A DNA stretch of 64,000 bases, taken from Io17-Chloro-G2 sp034420695 (GTDB lineage: Bacteria > Chloroflexota > Dehalococcoidia > Lucifugimonadales > UBA3495). The stretch is from contig DAOULB010000052.1 in NCBI GenBank assembly GCA_034420695.1, positions 99,135 to 163,134 on the forward strand, in the 5' to 3' direction. Under the pieces are notes generated by a model, which did no database searches, had not been told where the DNA came from, and saw nothing but the letters and a program-made list of their open reading frames with translations. The position numbers and the translations under genes were made by a program. Shown here in pieces: positions 16,867-25,862 of the stretch (positions within the stretch are counted from its first letter, which is position 1; each line of letters starts with the position of its first letter).

Positions 16867-18060
16867 CTATGCCAAGTACCTGTCCCTAGCCAGCGCCATC
16901 GCCTTCTGGTACACCTCCTGGAGGGGCACTCCCCGCTCCAAGGAAAGCCTCCGGCAGTCCTCGTATTCGGGGGCAACCCCCGCCGGCCCGCCGTCCAGAT
17001 ACTTCACCTTGACCCTCACCGCTCCCAAGTCCGTCTCCATCCACTCGCTGGCCCGCCCGGCTACGTACCGTTCCACCGGCCTGGTCCTCACGCCAAGGGT
17101 CGGCGTTTCCCGGAGAATAATCCGGCAGGCGGCCTCTTCCAATTCCTGGGGGGCCAGAACCGACAGGACCACTCCGGGCCGGTTCTTCTTCATCTGCACC
17201 GGAGTTACCCATACGTCCAAGGCCCCGGCGGCGAATAGCTGTTCCTGGGTAAAGCCCACGGCTTCCCCGGTAACGTCGTCCAAATTGGTTTCCAGCAAGA
17301 CGATCCCGGACTGCTTTCCCTGGCCCGGGGGCTGCTCCGATTCCCCCAGCCACACTCTGAGGATGTTGGGGAAATGCTCCGGGTCCTTGCTGCCCAGCCC
17401 TATCCCAACGGAGGAAACGGTGAGTGGCGGGCGCCCGAACCTCGCCAGTGTGGTAATGAGGGCTGCACCGGTGGGAGTGGTCAGCTCACCGGCCCCCTGT
17501 TGAACCGCTTGCTCCGGGGCAACAGGGGCTCCGGCCATAGCAATCAGTTCCAGCGTGGCCGGTGCCGGGTTGGGATACCCGCCCGGCCACCGGGGGGGCT
17601 CCGCCGCTCCCAATACCAAGGGCGACGACCACACCTCATCTACTCCAAGGTAGTCCAGGCCGATGACTACTCCCGCAATATCCACCAAGGTGTCCAGCGT
17701 ACCCAGTTCTTCCAGTTCTAGGGACTCCCTGGGCTCCCCGTGGACTCGGCTTTCCGCTGCCCACAACGCGTCCAAGACAAGGGATGCTCTCTTTTTCTGC
17801 TCGCCTCCCAATCCGCTGTTGGCTACCAGTTCGCTCAGGTCCCTCGGGGAGAGCCGCTGACTGCTCTCCACCGTCACCTTCAACCGGGTCCCACGCATCT
17901 CCCGTCTGGTTTCCTGGGATGCTTCCAGCGCCCATCCTGATACACCCAGCTTGGCGAGTTCCTGGTTAAGGAACTCCACCGGCAGGCCTAAGTCCAGTAA
18001 CGCCGCCAGCAGCATGTCCCCGCTGGCTCCGCCGATGGACTGGATGTAGGCGGTCTTCAT
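16867..18060 (-). CDS. larC: Nickel-pincer cofactor biosynthesis protein LarC
   Basis: A 397-residue LarC (DUF111) homologue. LarC inserts nickel, in a CTP-dependent step, into the pyridinium dithiocarboxylate nucleotide to make the cofactor of lactate racemase LarA. The N-terminus YIQSIGGASGDMLLAALLDLG and the central TPTGAALITTLA and LETNLDDVTGE motifs are diagnostic. The C-terminal region about 270-397 (MKKNRPGVVLSVLA, RETPTLGVR) is fused in the same frame, so there is no larC1/larC2 frameshift as in lactobacilli. larB is 8 kb away on the same strand; larE and larA are not in the window. Confidence 0.92.
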   Translation of the reverse strand: MKTAYIQSIGGASGDMLLAALLDLGLPVEFLNQELAKLGVSGWALEASQETRREMRGTRLKVTVESSQRLSPRDLSELVANSGLGGEQKKRASLVLDALWAAESRVHGEPRESLELEELGTLDTLVDIAGVVIGLDYLGVDEVWSSPLVLGAAEPPRWPGGYPNPAPATLELIAMAGAPVAPEQAVQQGAGELTTPTGAALITTLARFGRPPLTVSSVGIGLGSKDPEHFPNILRVWLGESEQPPGQGKQSGIVLLETNLDDVTGEAVGFTQEQLFAAGALDVWVTPVQMKKNRPGVVLSVLAPQELEEAACRIILRETPTLGVRTRPVERYVAGRASEWMETDLGAVRVKVKYLDGGPAGVAPEYEDCRRLSLERGVPLQEVYQKAMALARDRYLA

Positions 18061-18229
18061 CTCGCGATGCCCCCTGTCTTTCTTCTACACTACGTAGAAC
18101 TTTGCCGCGCTCACCGGGCGCTGGTAACATCATGACGTAGGAATGACGTGAGAGTTTCAATTCCGTCGGGACGGCTCCAAGATTGTACTATTGCGGCGCC
18201 TTCCCTAGAAACGGTCGAGGATGGTCTAC

Positions 18230-18583
18230 ATGGCGGTCCGTCAAATTAGCGCCCTGACCCTGTCAGTGGCAGACATGTCCCGTTCGGTGGACTTCTATCA
18301 GTCCATAGTCGGCTTGGAGCTCCTCTTCGGAGGACCGGGGAAGGAGTTCACGAGCTTCCGCGTAGGCGACGGCTATCTGAACCTGATATTGCAACGGGAC
18401 AGGATACCGTCCTGGTGGGGCCGTGCCATCTTTTACGTTGACGACGTCGACGAGACCTTCCGCCAAGTCACCGGGGCCGGAGGCGTCCCGGACACTAGCC
18501 CCAGTGATGCTCCCTGGGGAGAGCGCTATTTTCACCTGACCGACCCCGACGGCCACGAGTTGAGCTTCGCCAAGCCGCTGTAA
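18230..18583 (+). CDS. VOC family protein
   Basis: A 117-residue single glyoxalase-fold protein: ALTLSVADMSRSVDFYQSIVGLEL in the first module, IFYVDDVDETFRQVTGAG and FHLTDPDGHELSFAKPL in the second. The last Glu (HELSF) is a likely metal ligand. Function unknown. The ATG at 18230 sits 9 bases after CGAGG; the ATG at 18221 has no room for a ribosome site. Confidence 0.78.
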   Translation: MAVRQISALTLSVADMSRSVDFYQSIVGLELLFGGPGKEFTSFRVGDGYLNLILQRDRIPSWWGRAIFYVDDVDETFRQVTGAGGVPDTSPSDAPWGERYFHLTDPDGHELSFAKPL

Positions 18584-18651
18584 TTCTGTCATTTACTCTG
18601 CGGACTGCGCAGCGTTAGAATTGATCAGCGCCCTTTGGAGAAATAACCTGA

Positions 18652-19452
18652 ATGACTACCATCAATTCCTTGGAAGAGTTCCTTCAGGCCTTGGATGACA
18701 ACCCCTCTTGGCGGGATGCTGTACGCGCCCGCATCCTGGGTGAGGAGCTGTTGCAACTACCCCAGCGGTTCAACACTTACGTTGAACAACAAACCGGGTT
18801 CAACCAGCAAGTTTCCGGCTTCATCGAAGAACAGAAACAATTCAACGAAGAGCAGAAGCAATTCAATCAGCACGTCTCCGGCTTCATCGAAGAACAGAAA
18901 CAATTCAACCTGTCCTCCGATGCTCGCATGGAGAGAATTGAAACCAGGGTCGCTAGTCTGGAAACAGGAGTAAATCGATTGGATGCCACTGTCCGCACCC
19001 AGTCGGGCAGAATAGCCAATGCCTTGGGAACCAACTATGAGGCTAGGGTCGAGAGGAACCTGCCAGCCATAGCCGCCGAGCACCTGAGAATGCAGAATAC
19101 TGTCGTGCTAAGAGGGTCGCGGCCAGACCACAACCCTGCCCTGAAGAGCATCGTGGAGGAAGCAGTCCGGGAAGGGCGCATCACACTACAGCAGAGCGCG
19201 GACTTCTGGCCCATAGACTTGGTATTCACCGGGCAAGAGCCGGGAGCCGAAACCCCCACCTACGTGGCAGCTGAAGTCTCCATTACCGCCACCCAGGAAG
19301 ACGTCACTCGGGCAGCCAGGCGGGCGCGTATACTTGCTATTGCTGCCGGGCACCCGGTAACGGCCGCGGTAGTTGCCACCAACATTGACCACCGCCATCG
19401 CCTCACCGCTCAGGATGTCGGCGTTACGGTCTTGACTCATTCGGAGGACTGA
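18652..19452 (+). CDS. Coiled-coil protein with C-terminal nuclease-like domain
   Basis: A 266-residue protein. Residues about 45-125 form a glutamine-rich coiled coil built from an 11-residue-type repeat (QVSGFIEEQKQFN twice, with EEQKQFN between). At DNA level a 33-base block is exactly duplicated at 18814-18846 and 18877-18909. The C-terminal half reads FWPIDLVFTGQ...YVAAEVSITATQEDVTRAARRARIL, which looks like the PD-(D/E)XK fold of Chloroflexi/cyanobacterial coiled-coil proteins. The usual ExK is EVS here, so cleavage activity is doubtful. Function unknown. Confidence 0.65.
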   Translation: MTTINSLEEFLQALDDNPSWRDAVRARILGEELLQLPQRFNTYVEQQTGFNQQVSGFIEEQKQFNEEQKQFNQHVSGFIEEQKQFNLSSDARMERIETRVASLETGVNRLDATVRTQSGRIANALGTNYEARVERNLPAIAAEHLRMQNTVVLRGSRPDHNPALKSIVEEAVREGRITLQQSADFWPIDLVFTGQEPGAETPTYVAAEVSITATQEDVTRAARRARILAIAAGHPVTAAVVATNIDHRHRLTAQDVGVTVLTHSED

Positions 19453-19531
19453 TTGGGTCGCCCGTCAGCCATGTCTCCCTATATCCAAGGGCCGTTGACC
19501 CGACTCACTGCTCGTTGTCGCTTGGAAAGGT

Positions 19532-20014
19532 TCACAGTACTTTCAGGAAGTGCTGGCCCAACAGCCTTCCGTAGTTCTCCTCCCCGGCCAGACTGAAACC
19601 GAACTTCCGGTACATGGCGATGGCGGCCGTCAACTGGGAAACGGTGGTCAGCCTGAGGCGCCTATAGCCCCTCTCCCGGCAGAACGCCTGCGCCGCCTCC
19701 AAGAGCCCCACTCCGATTCCCTGCCGCCTGAAATCGGCAGCGACGCTCATCCTGCGCAGTTCGGCCTCTTCTTCGCCTATTCCCTGCAGTCCCACCATGC
19801 CGACAATACGGCCCTCAGCCTCAGCCACCCAGAAATGGTTGCCTTGGGAATCCAAGTACTGTCCGGGTATGTCCAGCAGGTCGTCATCCAAAGACTGCTG
19901 CACATACCTCGAGAACTCCGGCTCATTCTCACCGGCGAAGTCCATCAGCCCATTCTTGAACAGGTCCCGGACGGCTTTGAAGTCTTCCGGCCTGTACGTG
20001 CGGTAACTGACCAT
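19532..20014 (-). CDS. GNAT family N-acetyltransferase
   Basis: A 160-residue acetyltransferase. The fold starts YRTYRPEDFKAVRDLF. The core motif A is LRRMSVAADFRRQGIGVGLL, with the acetyl-CoA pyrophosphate loop R-R-Q-G-I-G, followed by AQAFCRERGYRRLRLTT and IAMYRKFGF. The substrate is unknown. The start at 20014 gives the normal family N-terminus; a longer frame runs into ychF. It is the last gene of the minus-strand run that begins at larB. Confidence 0.85.
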   Translation of the reverse strand: MVSYRTYRPEDFKAVRDLFKNGLMDFAGENEPEFSRYVQQSLDDDLLDIPGQYLDSQGNHFWVAEAEGRIVGMVGLQGIGEEEAELRRMSVAADFRRQGIGVGLLEAAQAFCRERGYRRLRLTTVSQLTAAIAMYRKFGFSLAGEENYGRLLGQHFLKVL

Positions 20015-20073
20015 CTTGTTGACCCGTATCTGGGGCGGGCTACGCCGGTAGCCCCAGATAAGCTTTGACCAAG

Positions 20074-21165
20074 CTAAACGTTGACTAGAAAGTTGATCAC
20101 ATCGCCGTCCTGCACCGGGTAGGTCTTGCCCTCGGAACGCAGCACACCCTCCTTCCTGCCTTGGGCGATGCTGCCGCACCGTATCAAGTCCTCGTAGCGG
20201 ATAACCTCCGCCCGAATAAAGCCCCTGGTGAAATCAGTATGAATGGTTCCAGCCGCTTCCTGGGCTGGTAGGCCCGCAGAAACACTCCACGCCCTTACCT
20301 CGTCATCTCCTACCGTCAGGAAAGACACCAAGCCCACGGTCTCGTAACTGACCTTGATAACCCGGGACATGGCGGACTCTTCCAACCCTAGCTCTTGCCT
20401 GAATTCCTCAGCCTCCTCGTCGGACATCAGGGCAAGATCTGACTCCAGACGGGCGCACAGGCTCACCTGGCCCAGACCGGCAGTCAATTCCCCGGGAGTG
20501 TCCAGGGGTTCCAGAGGGACATGGGATTCCCCCTCGTCGGTGTTGATTATTACTACGACAGGCTTCCCGGTCAGCAGTTGAAATTCGGACAACACCGTCC
20601 GTTCCGAGACCGTCAGGTCCTGGGACCGCACCGGCGCTCCATCTTCAATCCCCTGCTTGACCTTGCCTATGGTTTCCATCTGACGGGCCACCACCGGCCG
20701 CTGGGCCGGCAGCGACTTTTTGAAATTGTCTTCCAGCCGCTGGTAAACCCGCTCCAAGGCCACCAAGTCGGCCAAGGACAGGTCTCCCAGCACCGTCTCC
20801 AAGTCCCGCGCCGCGTCCACCGAACCTGCCGGGTGGACTACCGCCGGACTGGTGAATGACCTGACCACCAGCAGGAAGGCGTCGGCCCCCTGGAGAATAT
20901 TGCGGTGCTGGCCCTCCAGGCCCCAGGACTTGGCCTGCGATTCAGTAGGAGGCAAGTCCCAGTACTTGATCTCGGGGTAGACCAACCGCCGGGGATGGTA
21001 CATCTCGGCCAGCACCGGCACCCGTGGGTCCATCACTTTGGTTACACCGACTCGCATCTGTAATCCGCCCCCGCCGGCCCCGGTCGTGTCGGCCTGTCCC
21101 CGGGTCAGGGCATTGAAAACCGTGGTCTTCCCACTTTGGGGCAGACCGATAATGGCAATTTCCAT
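20074..21165 (-). CDS. ychF: YchF-like Obg-family ATPase/GTPase
   Basis: A 363-residue P-loop protein of the YchF/OLA1 group, which associates with ribosomes and stress responses. The P-loop GLPQSGKTTVF is at residues 7-17, a YWDLPP segment stands in for the G3 region, INTDE takes the place of the usual NxxE base-recognition motif, and the C-terminal TGS-like domain ends YPVQDGDVINFLVNV. The P-loop differs from the usual GxPNVGKST. The N-terminus also carries a glycine-rich insert. It follows the DUF362 gene by 49 bases. Confidence 0.88.
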   Translation of the reverse strand: MEIAIIGLPQSGKTTVFNALTRGQADTTGAGGGGLQMRVGVTKVMDPRVPVLAEMYHPRRLVYPEIKYWDLPPTESQAKSWGLEGQHRNILQGADAFLLVVRSFTSPAVVHPAGSVDAARDLETVLGDLSLADLVALERVYQRLEDNFKKSLPAQRPVVARQMETIGKVKQGIEDGAPVRSQDLTVSERTVLSEFQLLTGKPVVVIINTDEGESHVPLEPLDTPGELTAGLGQVSLCARLESDLALMSDEEAEEFRQELGLEESAMSRVIKVSYETVGLVSFLTVGDDEVRAWSVSAGLPAQEAAGTIHTDFTRGFIRAEVIRYEDLIRCGSIAQGRKEGVLRSEGKTYPVQDGDVINFLVNV

Positions 21166-21214
21166 TCTTAACTGATACCTGCTGTGTTAGGAAGTGAGAA
21201 GGGTCCGAACGGCT

Positions 21215-22387
21215 TCAATACGACTCAAACAGGCGGCCCCAAGGCGTCTTGAGAGCGGCCTTGATTCTACTTCGGCCCTTGGTGTTGAGCCAGTATCCGT
21301 TGTGATAGAGGTTCGACGCCGCGAATGCCAGTCCAACCAAGGGCGACCGCAGCAGCATCCGTTCCACCGGTTTCAGGGGTCCCCAGTAGATGAGCTTTTG
21401 GCCCCGGCTGGCAAAGGTGTTTTCCACCCCGGAGAAGTTCCAATTCACTTGGCTGATATCCTCTCCGGTGATTCGGATCTGCGAGGTGTCGCCGCAGCCC
21501 AACCCCATCTCGTGAGCCAAGCGGATGAACTTGATCTCCATGGGGTCGAAACCCATCATCCTTGCCGCCACCGCGTCGATCGCCACTTGGTCTGCACTGG
21601 CCAAGATGCAGTTCTTCAGGTGCCACCGCATCGCACGCGGTCCCGGACCGTCCCCGGCTATCGTGCCGTCCATTACAGCGAATATCCCGGGGTGAATCTC
21701 CTTCTGAATTGCCAGTAAGTCCACCAGCGTCTCGTGGATCACCGAATGCGTCCAATGTCGCTTCCGGTGCAGCAGCCCGCCGAAGGCGTTTTTCATCGCA
21801 CCCGTCATCGTCGTAAAAACGTGGGTCTTCATAGTAGGCAGGTGAACTATGTTCTTGCCTTCGAAGGTTTCCGGAATTTGGATTCCCTCGGGGAAAATAT
21901 CGTCCAGAACCAGCATGGGCGCCTTTGGAGTGTAGTCCACCCACTTGCTGGGCGGCGTATCCAAGTGAATGACGGGCAGGCCGCACTTGTCCTGCACCGC
22001 CTTGTGCTTGTTGTTTTCCTCCCCTTCGAACGAATCCACCACCACTGTCCCATTGTGGGCCCCAATCAAATCCGTGTGCCCCATTTCCCGAAGAGCCCGG
22101 ATGACTCCCTCAAGTTGCCACGGCGTGGTGGAGCAGCCCGGATACCAGTGCTGCCACGATATGTTTATCTTCAACAGCGTCGGATGCTGCGGGCCCAAGT
22201 GCTGTTCCACGCCAGCCAATTCCATGGCCCGCTTGATGTCCTCCAGCACCGTTTCCGGGCTGGTATACACCGCCGCCACTATCGGAGGAGCAGAAGTCTC
22301 TACCTCTGGTGCAGCGCCTCCCTGGGTTGCCATTGCTGGGATCGAGTGTGCTTCCCCGGGACTCTCGCTGGACATCAAATCGCCCAT
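21215..22387 (-). CDS. DUF362 domain-containing protein
   Basis: A 390-residue protein. After an N-terminal low-complexity stretch (to about residue 35) comes the DUF362 core: LKINISWQHWYPGCSTTP, a VIRALREMGH helix, HLPTMKTHVFTTMTGAMKN, and DGTIAGDGPGPRA, the last two being the most diagnostic. No ferredoxin-type cysteine motif is present, unlike many DUF362 proteins. Function unknown. It is encoded 37 bases after the UbiA-family gene and likely shares its transcript. Confidence 0.82.
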   Translation of the reverse strand: MGDLMSSESPGEAHSIPAMATQGGAAPEVETSAPPIVAAVYTSPETVLEDIKRAMELAGVEQHLGPQHPTLLKINISWQHWYPGCSTTPWQLEGVIRALREMGHTDLIGAHNGTVVVDSFEGEENNKHKAVQDKCGLPVIHLDTPPSKWVDYTPKAPMLVLDDIFPEGIQIPETFEGKNIVHLPTMKTHVFTTMTGAMKNAFGGLLHRKRHWTHSVIHETLVDLLAIQKEIHPGIFAVMDGTIAGDGPGPRAMRWHLKNCILASADQVAIDAVAARMMGFDPMEIKFIRLAHEMGLGCGDTSQIRITGEDISQVNWNFSGVENTFASRGQKLIYWGPLKPVERMLLRSPLVGLAFAASNLYHNGYWLNTKGRSRIKAALKTPWGRLFESY

Positions 22388-22424
22388 AACCTCGGATCGG
22401 GTCCTGCCTCACAAGCCCCGAAAT

Positions 22425-23327
22425 CTAGCCGGCCAGCCACAGAATTGCTGCCGAGGCCCCTACCCAAGCGGCTATCGAAATCACCAGTGGCAGGTCCTGG
22501 ATTATCAGCCGCTCCGGCATCTCGGCCTGCTCGCTGGTGTTTACCAAGTACAGGTACCGGAACAGTCCCACCGTCACCAGCGGCACTGTCAAAAGCATGG
22601 CATCGTTCTCTGGCAGGTTGGGCGCCTCCACTGCATAAAGAGTATAGCTTAACCAGGCTGCTGCTGCCGAAACAGTCAACAACTGACCGATCAGCGGCCC
22701 CGAATATTTGGCCAGCACCGGGCGCTGCTGACCGGCTCCGTCCCCGCCCGTCCTCAGCTCGGAGTACCGGCGGCCCACCACGATAAACAACGCCCCCGCC
22801 GCAGTGGTTGCATACAGCCAAGGCGAAGGGGCCGCCTCGATGGCCACGGCGCCTAAAGCTACCCGTATGACATACCCCGACGCCACTCCCAGCAGGTCTA
22901 ACACCACCAAGTTCTTGACCCCCAAGGAATAAGACAGGTTGATTCCAAGGTAAACGGCCACAATCCAGACCATTGCCATTTCCAGCCATGCCAGGGCTGC
23001 CAGCCCGGCTCCCGCCAAGGCCACGGCTCCCAGGACCGCGGCCGGGACACTTACGGTCCCAGAGGCAATGGGACGGTTCCGCTTCACCGGGTGCCTCCGG
23101 TCGGCATCCCGGTCGAGCATGTCGTTCAGCAGGTACACCGCCGATGCAATCGCACAAAGGGCTAAGAACACTACAGCCAAGTCTATGAACAGCGGGGGCA
23201 GCTCCCGCGGGTCGTCCGGAGACCACGCCACCCCCGCGGCAAAGACCAGCGGAAGAAAGACCAGCAGGTTCTTGGTCCACTGTAGCGGCCTGAGTGCCTT
23301 GCCAAATGCCAGGGTGAATTTCACCAT
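22425..23327 (-). CDS. UbiA-family prenyltransferase (decaprenyl-phosphate phosphoribosyltransferase-like)
   Basis: A 300-residue integral membrane protein with about eight hydrophobic segments. The first aspartate-rich motif NDMLDRDADRRHP and the following RPIASG match the UbiA superfamily, and the N-terminal LRPLQWTKNLLVFLPLVFA is typical of the DPPR synthase branch (transfer of phosphoribosyl to polyprenyl phosphate). The second motif region is around YSLGVKNLVVLDL. The start at 23327 matches the family; the frame stays open upstream. The flippase-like gene next door fits a polyprenyl-glycolipid role. Confidence 0.88.
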   Translation of the reverse strand: MVKFTLAFGKALRPLQWTKNLLVFLPLVFAAGVAWSPDDPRELPPLFIDLAVVFLALCAIASAVYLLNDMLDRDADRRHPVKRNRPIASGTVSVPAAVLGAVALAGAGLAALAWLEMAMVWIVAVYLGINLSYSLGVKNLVVLDLLGVASGYVIRVALGAVAIEAAPSPWLYATTAAGALFIVVGRRYSELRTGGDGAGQQRPVLAKYSGPLIGQLLTVSAAAAWLSYTLYAVEAPNLPENDAMLLTVPLVTVGLFRYLYLVNTSEQAEMPERLIIQDLPLVISIAAWVGASAAILWLAG

Positions 23328-23486
23328 CCGTCCCGTTGTTCCAATTGCGAAGCGAGCGTTGCTACAGGTAGCAGAATTGCTTGACGAAATAATCCTTTGG
23401 TTACTATACAACCCGCGCCGGACTTCCTGCCGGTCTATGGTCCAGTGCTAGTTTGACTGCAGTAACTTCTCAAGGAAAGGGTCTGG

Positions 23487-24473
23487 TTATGTCTCCGTAC
23501 CCGCCTCCGGCCCGCCGGCTCCGCTGCCTCGTGACTGGAGGGGACGAGATGTCCGGATGATTAGGACCCAGGCCACCGCTCCAACTGCCACGGCGAACCA
23601 AAGCGTGGTCAGCCTCACCACCAAGGTGGAGGCCGAAGCGGCCCCCCGGGATACCCCACTCTGCAAAAGAAGGGCGAGCATGCTCCCCTCGGTGCCTCCT
23701 ATCCCTCCGGGCAGGGCAGTTGCCGCCCCAATCAGCGTGGCGGCAGCGTAGATGGACACCGCCCGGTGAAGGTCGACGGGGGCATCCAGTCCTTGCAGAA
23801 CAACCCACATCGCGGCGCCTTCGCTGAACCACGCCGCCAGCCCCAGGATCAATCCAGCCGCAGCCGGTGCGGGCAGCGCCAATTGCCGGAATGCCTCCTG
23901 GGATTCCGACAGCTCTTCTCTCCAGCGGCGCAATACCGGAAGACCGGTCAATTTCCCTCCTCCCTTGAACACTATCACCAGGAGGACCAGCGCCGTTGCC
24001 AGAAGCAGGCCTCCCAACACCGGCAGCATCCAAGACGGGAGCAGGCTGACTCCGGTCAGGGCCAGCAGAACAACGGCCGCCAAGTCCATCAACCGCTCCA
24101 TTAGGACCACCGGCAGGGACCTGCGGAACTCTATGCCCCACCGCTCCTGCAGCATCAGGCACTTGGCGGCCTCGCCGAGCTTCCCCGGCGTTACAGACAT
24201 GGCCAGTCCCGACAGAAAGACCAGCGCGCTGGCGGAAGCGGGAATCCGGATTTCCAGCGCCTTGAGGTACCAATCCCAGCGGACCAGCCGGAGCGCGAAA
24301 TTCAGCGTCGCCAAAGCCAGGGCTGCTGCCAAATGAGAGACCGGAAAATCAGCCAGTCGCCGCGCGGTTTCCTTGAAATCGCCGAACCCGGCCAGCCCAA
24401 CAATAACCGCCGCTCCCATGGCTGCGAAAAGCAGGAGTCTGCGGTTAGTCACCGGCCCCCTGGCCCATCTCAT
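23487..24473 (-). CDS. Flippase-like (LPG synthase TM domain, UPF0104) membrane protein
   Basis: A 328-residue integral membrane protein with several hydrophobic helices. Diagnostic stretches are LRLVRWDWYL, SVTPGKLGEAAKCLML, the VLMERLMDLAAVVLL segment, and ATALPGGIGGTEGSMLALLL. These are typical of the lysylphosphatidylglycerol-synthetase TM-domain or glycolipid flippase-like family. The start at 24473 (MRWARGPVTN) is supported by the duplicate at 25831, where the same start overlaps the end of larB by 29 bases. Here only the larB tail remains upstream. The last ~25 residues are polar. Confidence 0.85.
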   Translation of the reverse strand: MRWARGPVTNRRLLLFAAMGAAVIVGLAGFGDFKETARRLADFPVSHLAAALALATLNFALRLVRWDWYLKALEIRIPASASALVFLSGLAMSVTPGKLGEAAKCLMLQERWGIEFRRSLPVVLMERLMDLAAVVLLALTGVSLLPSWMLPVLGGLLLATALVLLVIVFKGGGKLTGLPVLRRWREELSESQEAFRQLALPAPAAAGLILGLAAWFSEGAAMWVVLQGLDAPVDLHRAVSIYAAATLIGAATALPGGIGGTEGSMLALLLQSGVSRGAASASTLVVRLTTLWFAVAVGAVAWVLIIRTSRPLQSRGSGAGGPEAGTET

Positions 24474-24504
24474 TGATCTGGGCTGCCAGGTAGCCCGCGC
24501 CGGA
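24214..24504. repeat. Direct repeat, left copy (flippase 5' end plus larB 3' fragment)
   Basis: Aligns without gaps to 25572-25862 (constant offset 1358) at roughly 85 % identity by eye. It contains the 5' part of the intact flippase gene and, at 24445-24504, the last codons of a larB copy that is otherwise missing. It brackets the marR gene with its partner. Confidence 0.9.
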
Positions 24505-24622
24505 GTTGGTCGGAATACATGCCAGTGGGAACGCAAATGCTGAAGGGGATGCTGGATGGTGAACGGTGGCTGTCAAAACCCAAGGGCTGGAGCAACTGTA
24601 GCTAAAGAACAAGATGCTTGTC

Positions 24623-25135
24623 CTACATATCTCCCTGCGAGCGCCGGCCCTCGAAGTCCTCTACAAGCCTCCGCATCAGAGAAACCAGGGTCATCTTTTC
24701 GTCATTGGAAATGCCGGCCATATTTCGCGCTTCTTCACCAGTCACTACCTGAATTAGTTGGTGCATCAGTTCCTTTCCATCTTCAGTGAGGCTCAACTCC
24801 ACCACCCGCCGGTCAGACTGCCAACGCCTCCTGCTCAGGCGGCCGCTCTTGCACAACTGCTCTACTTGGCGGCTGACATTGGAGGAATCAAAGGGAATAA
24901 CTTGGGATATGGAACTGACTGTATTGGCCTCTCCTCGGTAGCACATATCCAAAATGGCGAACTGGACGGGACTGATGCCAAAGGGCCTGAGAGCGCGTTC
25001 TAATTGATTGAGGACCGTGCCGCCCAAAAGAATTACCCAGTATCCAACTGACTCCGGACGCCAAGGCCTTAGCTGATTTGACTCGGCTAGGCGGGCGTCG
25101 CTCGTCTCGGCACTTATACTTTCACAAATTGCCAT
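24623..25135 (-). CDS. MarR family transcriptional regulator
   Basis: A 170-residue winged-helix regulator. The dimerisation helix region is VGYWVILLGGTVLNQLERALRPF, the wHTH is ISPVQFAILDMCYRGE...VSSISQVIPFDSSNVSRQVEQL, and the wing is GRLSRRRWQSDRRVVELSLTEDG, all in MarR order. The first ~25 residues are an extension. It lies between two direct repeats of the flippase/larB junction, so it probably arrived by insertion or was left there by a duplication. The target is unknown. Confidence 0.88.
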   Translation of the reverse strand: MAICESISAETSDARLAESNQLRPWRPESVGYWVILLGGTVLNQLERALRPFGISPVQFAILDMCYRGEANTVSSISQVIPFDSSNVSRQVEQLCKSGRLSRRRWQSDRRVVELSLTEDGKELMHQLIQVVTGEEARNMAGISNDEKMTLVSLMRRLVEDFEGRRSQGDM

Positions 25136-25396
25136 CGCTCACTATCCTCTAGCTCGACGAGTCTCCTCATGGGCGCTCCCTCAGCCAACTTGAAACGGGT
25201 TAGTTCATCGAAAGAGGTTGGTAGGGCGTGGATGAGCTACACAGAAGAGTATCTCCAAGACGGGCTGGCACTACTAATGTTCGGCAATATTATAGATGCT
25301 GCAACATCAATTACCGCGGCTCCTTTGTAAAATTTCCGTAAACTTCTTGTGAACACCTTGTTAAATCCACTGGCCCTCCCGGTTGCGTTCCGCCGC

Positions 25397-25831
25397 TCAA
25401 GTGTCCTGTTCTCCTGGAGTCTCCGAGTCCTTCTGAGGCTGCCGGAGTTGATAGGGCATGGCCCTCGGCCCGCCCATGCTTGCAGTGTAAAGCGTCAAGA
25501 CCACCGCTCCTCCCCAGGCCACGAGGATCACCCGCTTGTCTTCGGCCGCCAACGTAGTAGCCGCCACCACGAGAAAGACCGGCGCGCTGGCGGAAGCGGG
25601 AATCCGGATTTCCAGCGCCTTGAGGTATCAAGCCCAGCGGACCAGCCGGAGTGCGAAATTCGGCGTCGTCAAGGCCAGGGATGCTGCCAAAGGGGAAACC
25701 GGAAATGCAGCCAGTTGCCGTGCGGTTTCCTTGAAATCGCCGAGCCCGGCCAGTCCAACAATTACCGCCGCTCCCAAGGCCCCGGACAGCAGAATCCTGC
25801 GGCTAGTCACCGGCCCCCTGGCCCATCTCAT
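25397..25831 (-). pseudogene. Chimeric pseudogene: flippase 5' fragment joined to a membrane-protein 3' fragment
   Basis: From 25831 the minus strand repeats the first ~86 codons of the intact flippase (MRWARGPVTS, LAGLGDFKETARQLAAFP). Near 25571 the homology switches to the 3' end of the membrane gene at 26722-27087, reading AEDKRVILVAWGGA and LYTASMGG in the other frame. The junction carries a frameshift relative to both parents and a 12-base gap, and the tail ends at a TGA (25397-25399). No functional product is expected. Confidence 0.75.
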
Positions 25832-25862
25832 TGATCCGGGCTGCCAGGTAGCCCGCCCCGAA
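25572..25862. repeat. Direct repeat, right copy (flippase 5' end plus larB 3' end)
   Basis: Partner of 24214-24504. On this side the larB gene is intact and the flippase is truncated at 25571. The distance between the inner edges of the two copies is 1067 bases. Confidence 0.9.

Noticed and set aside
16867..18060. Programmed frameshift in larC
   Set aside because: The gene is one uninterrupted frame with both halves.
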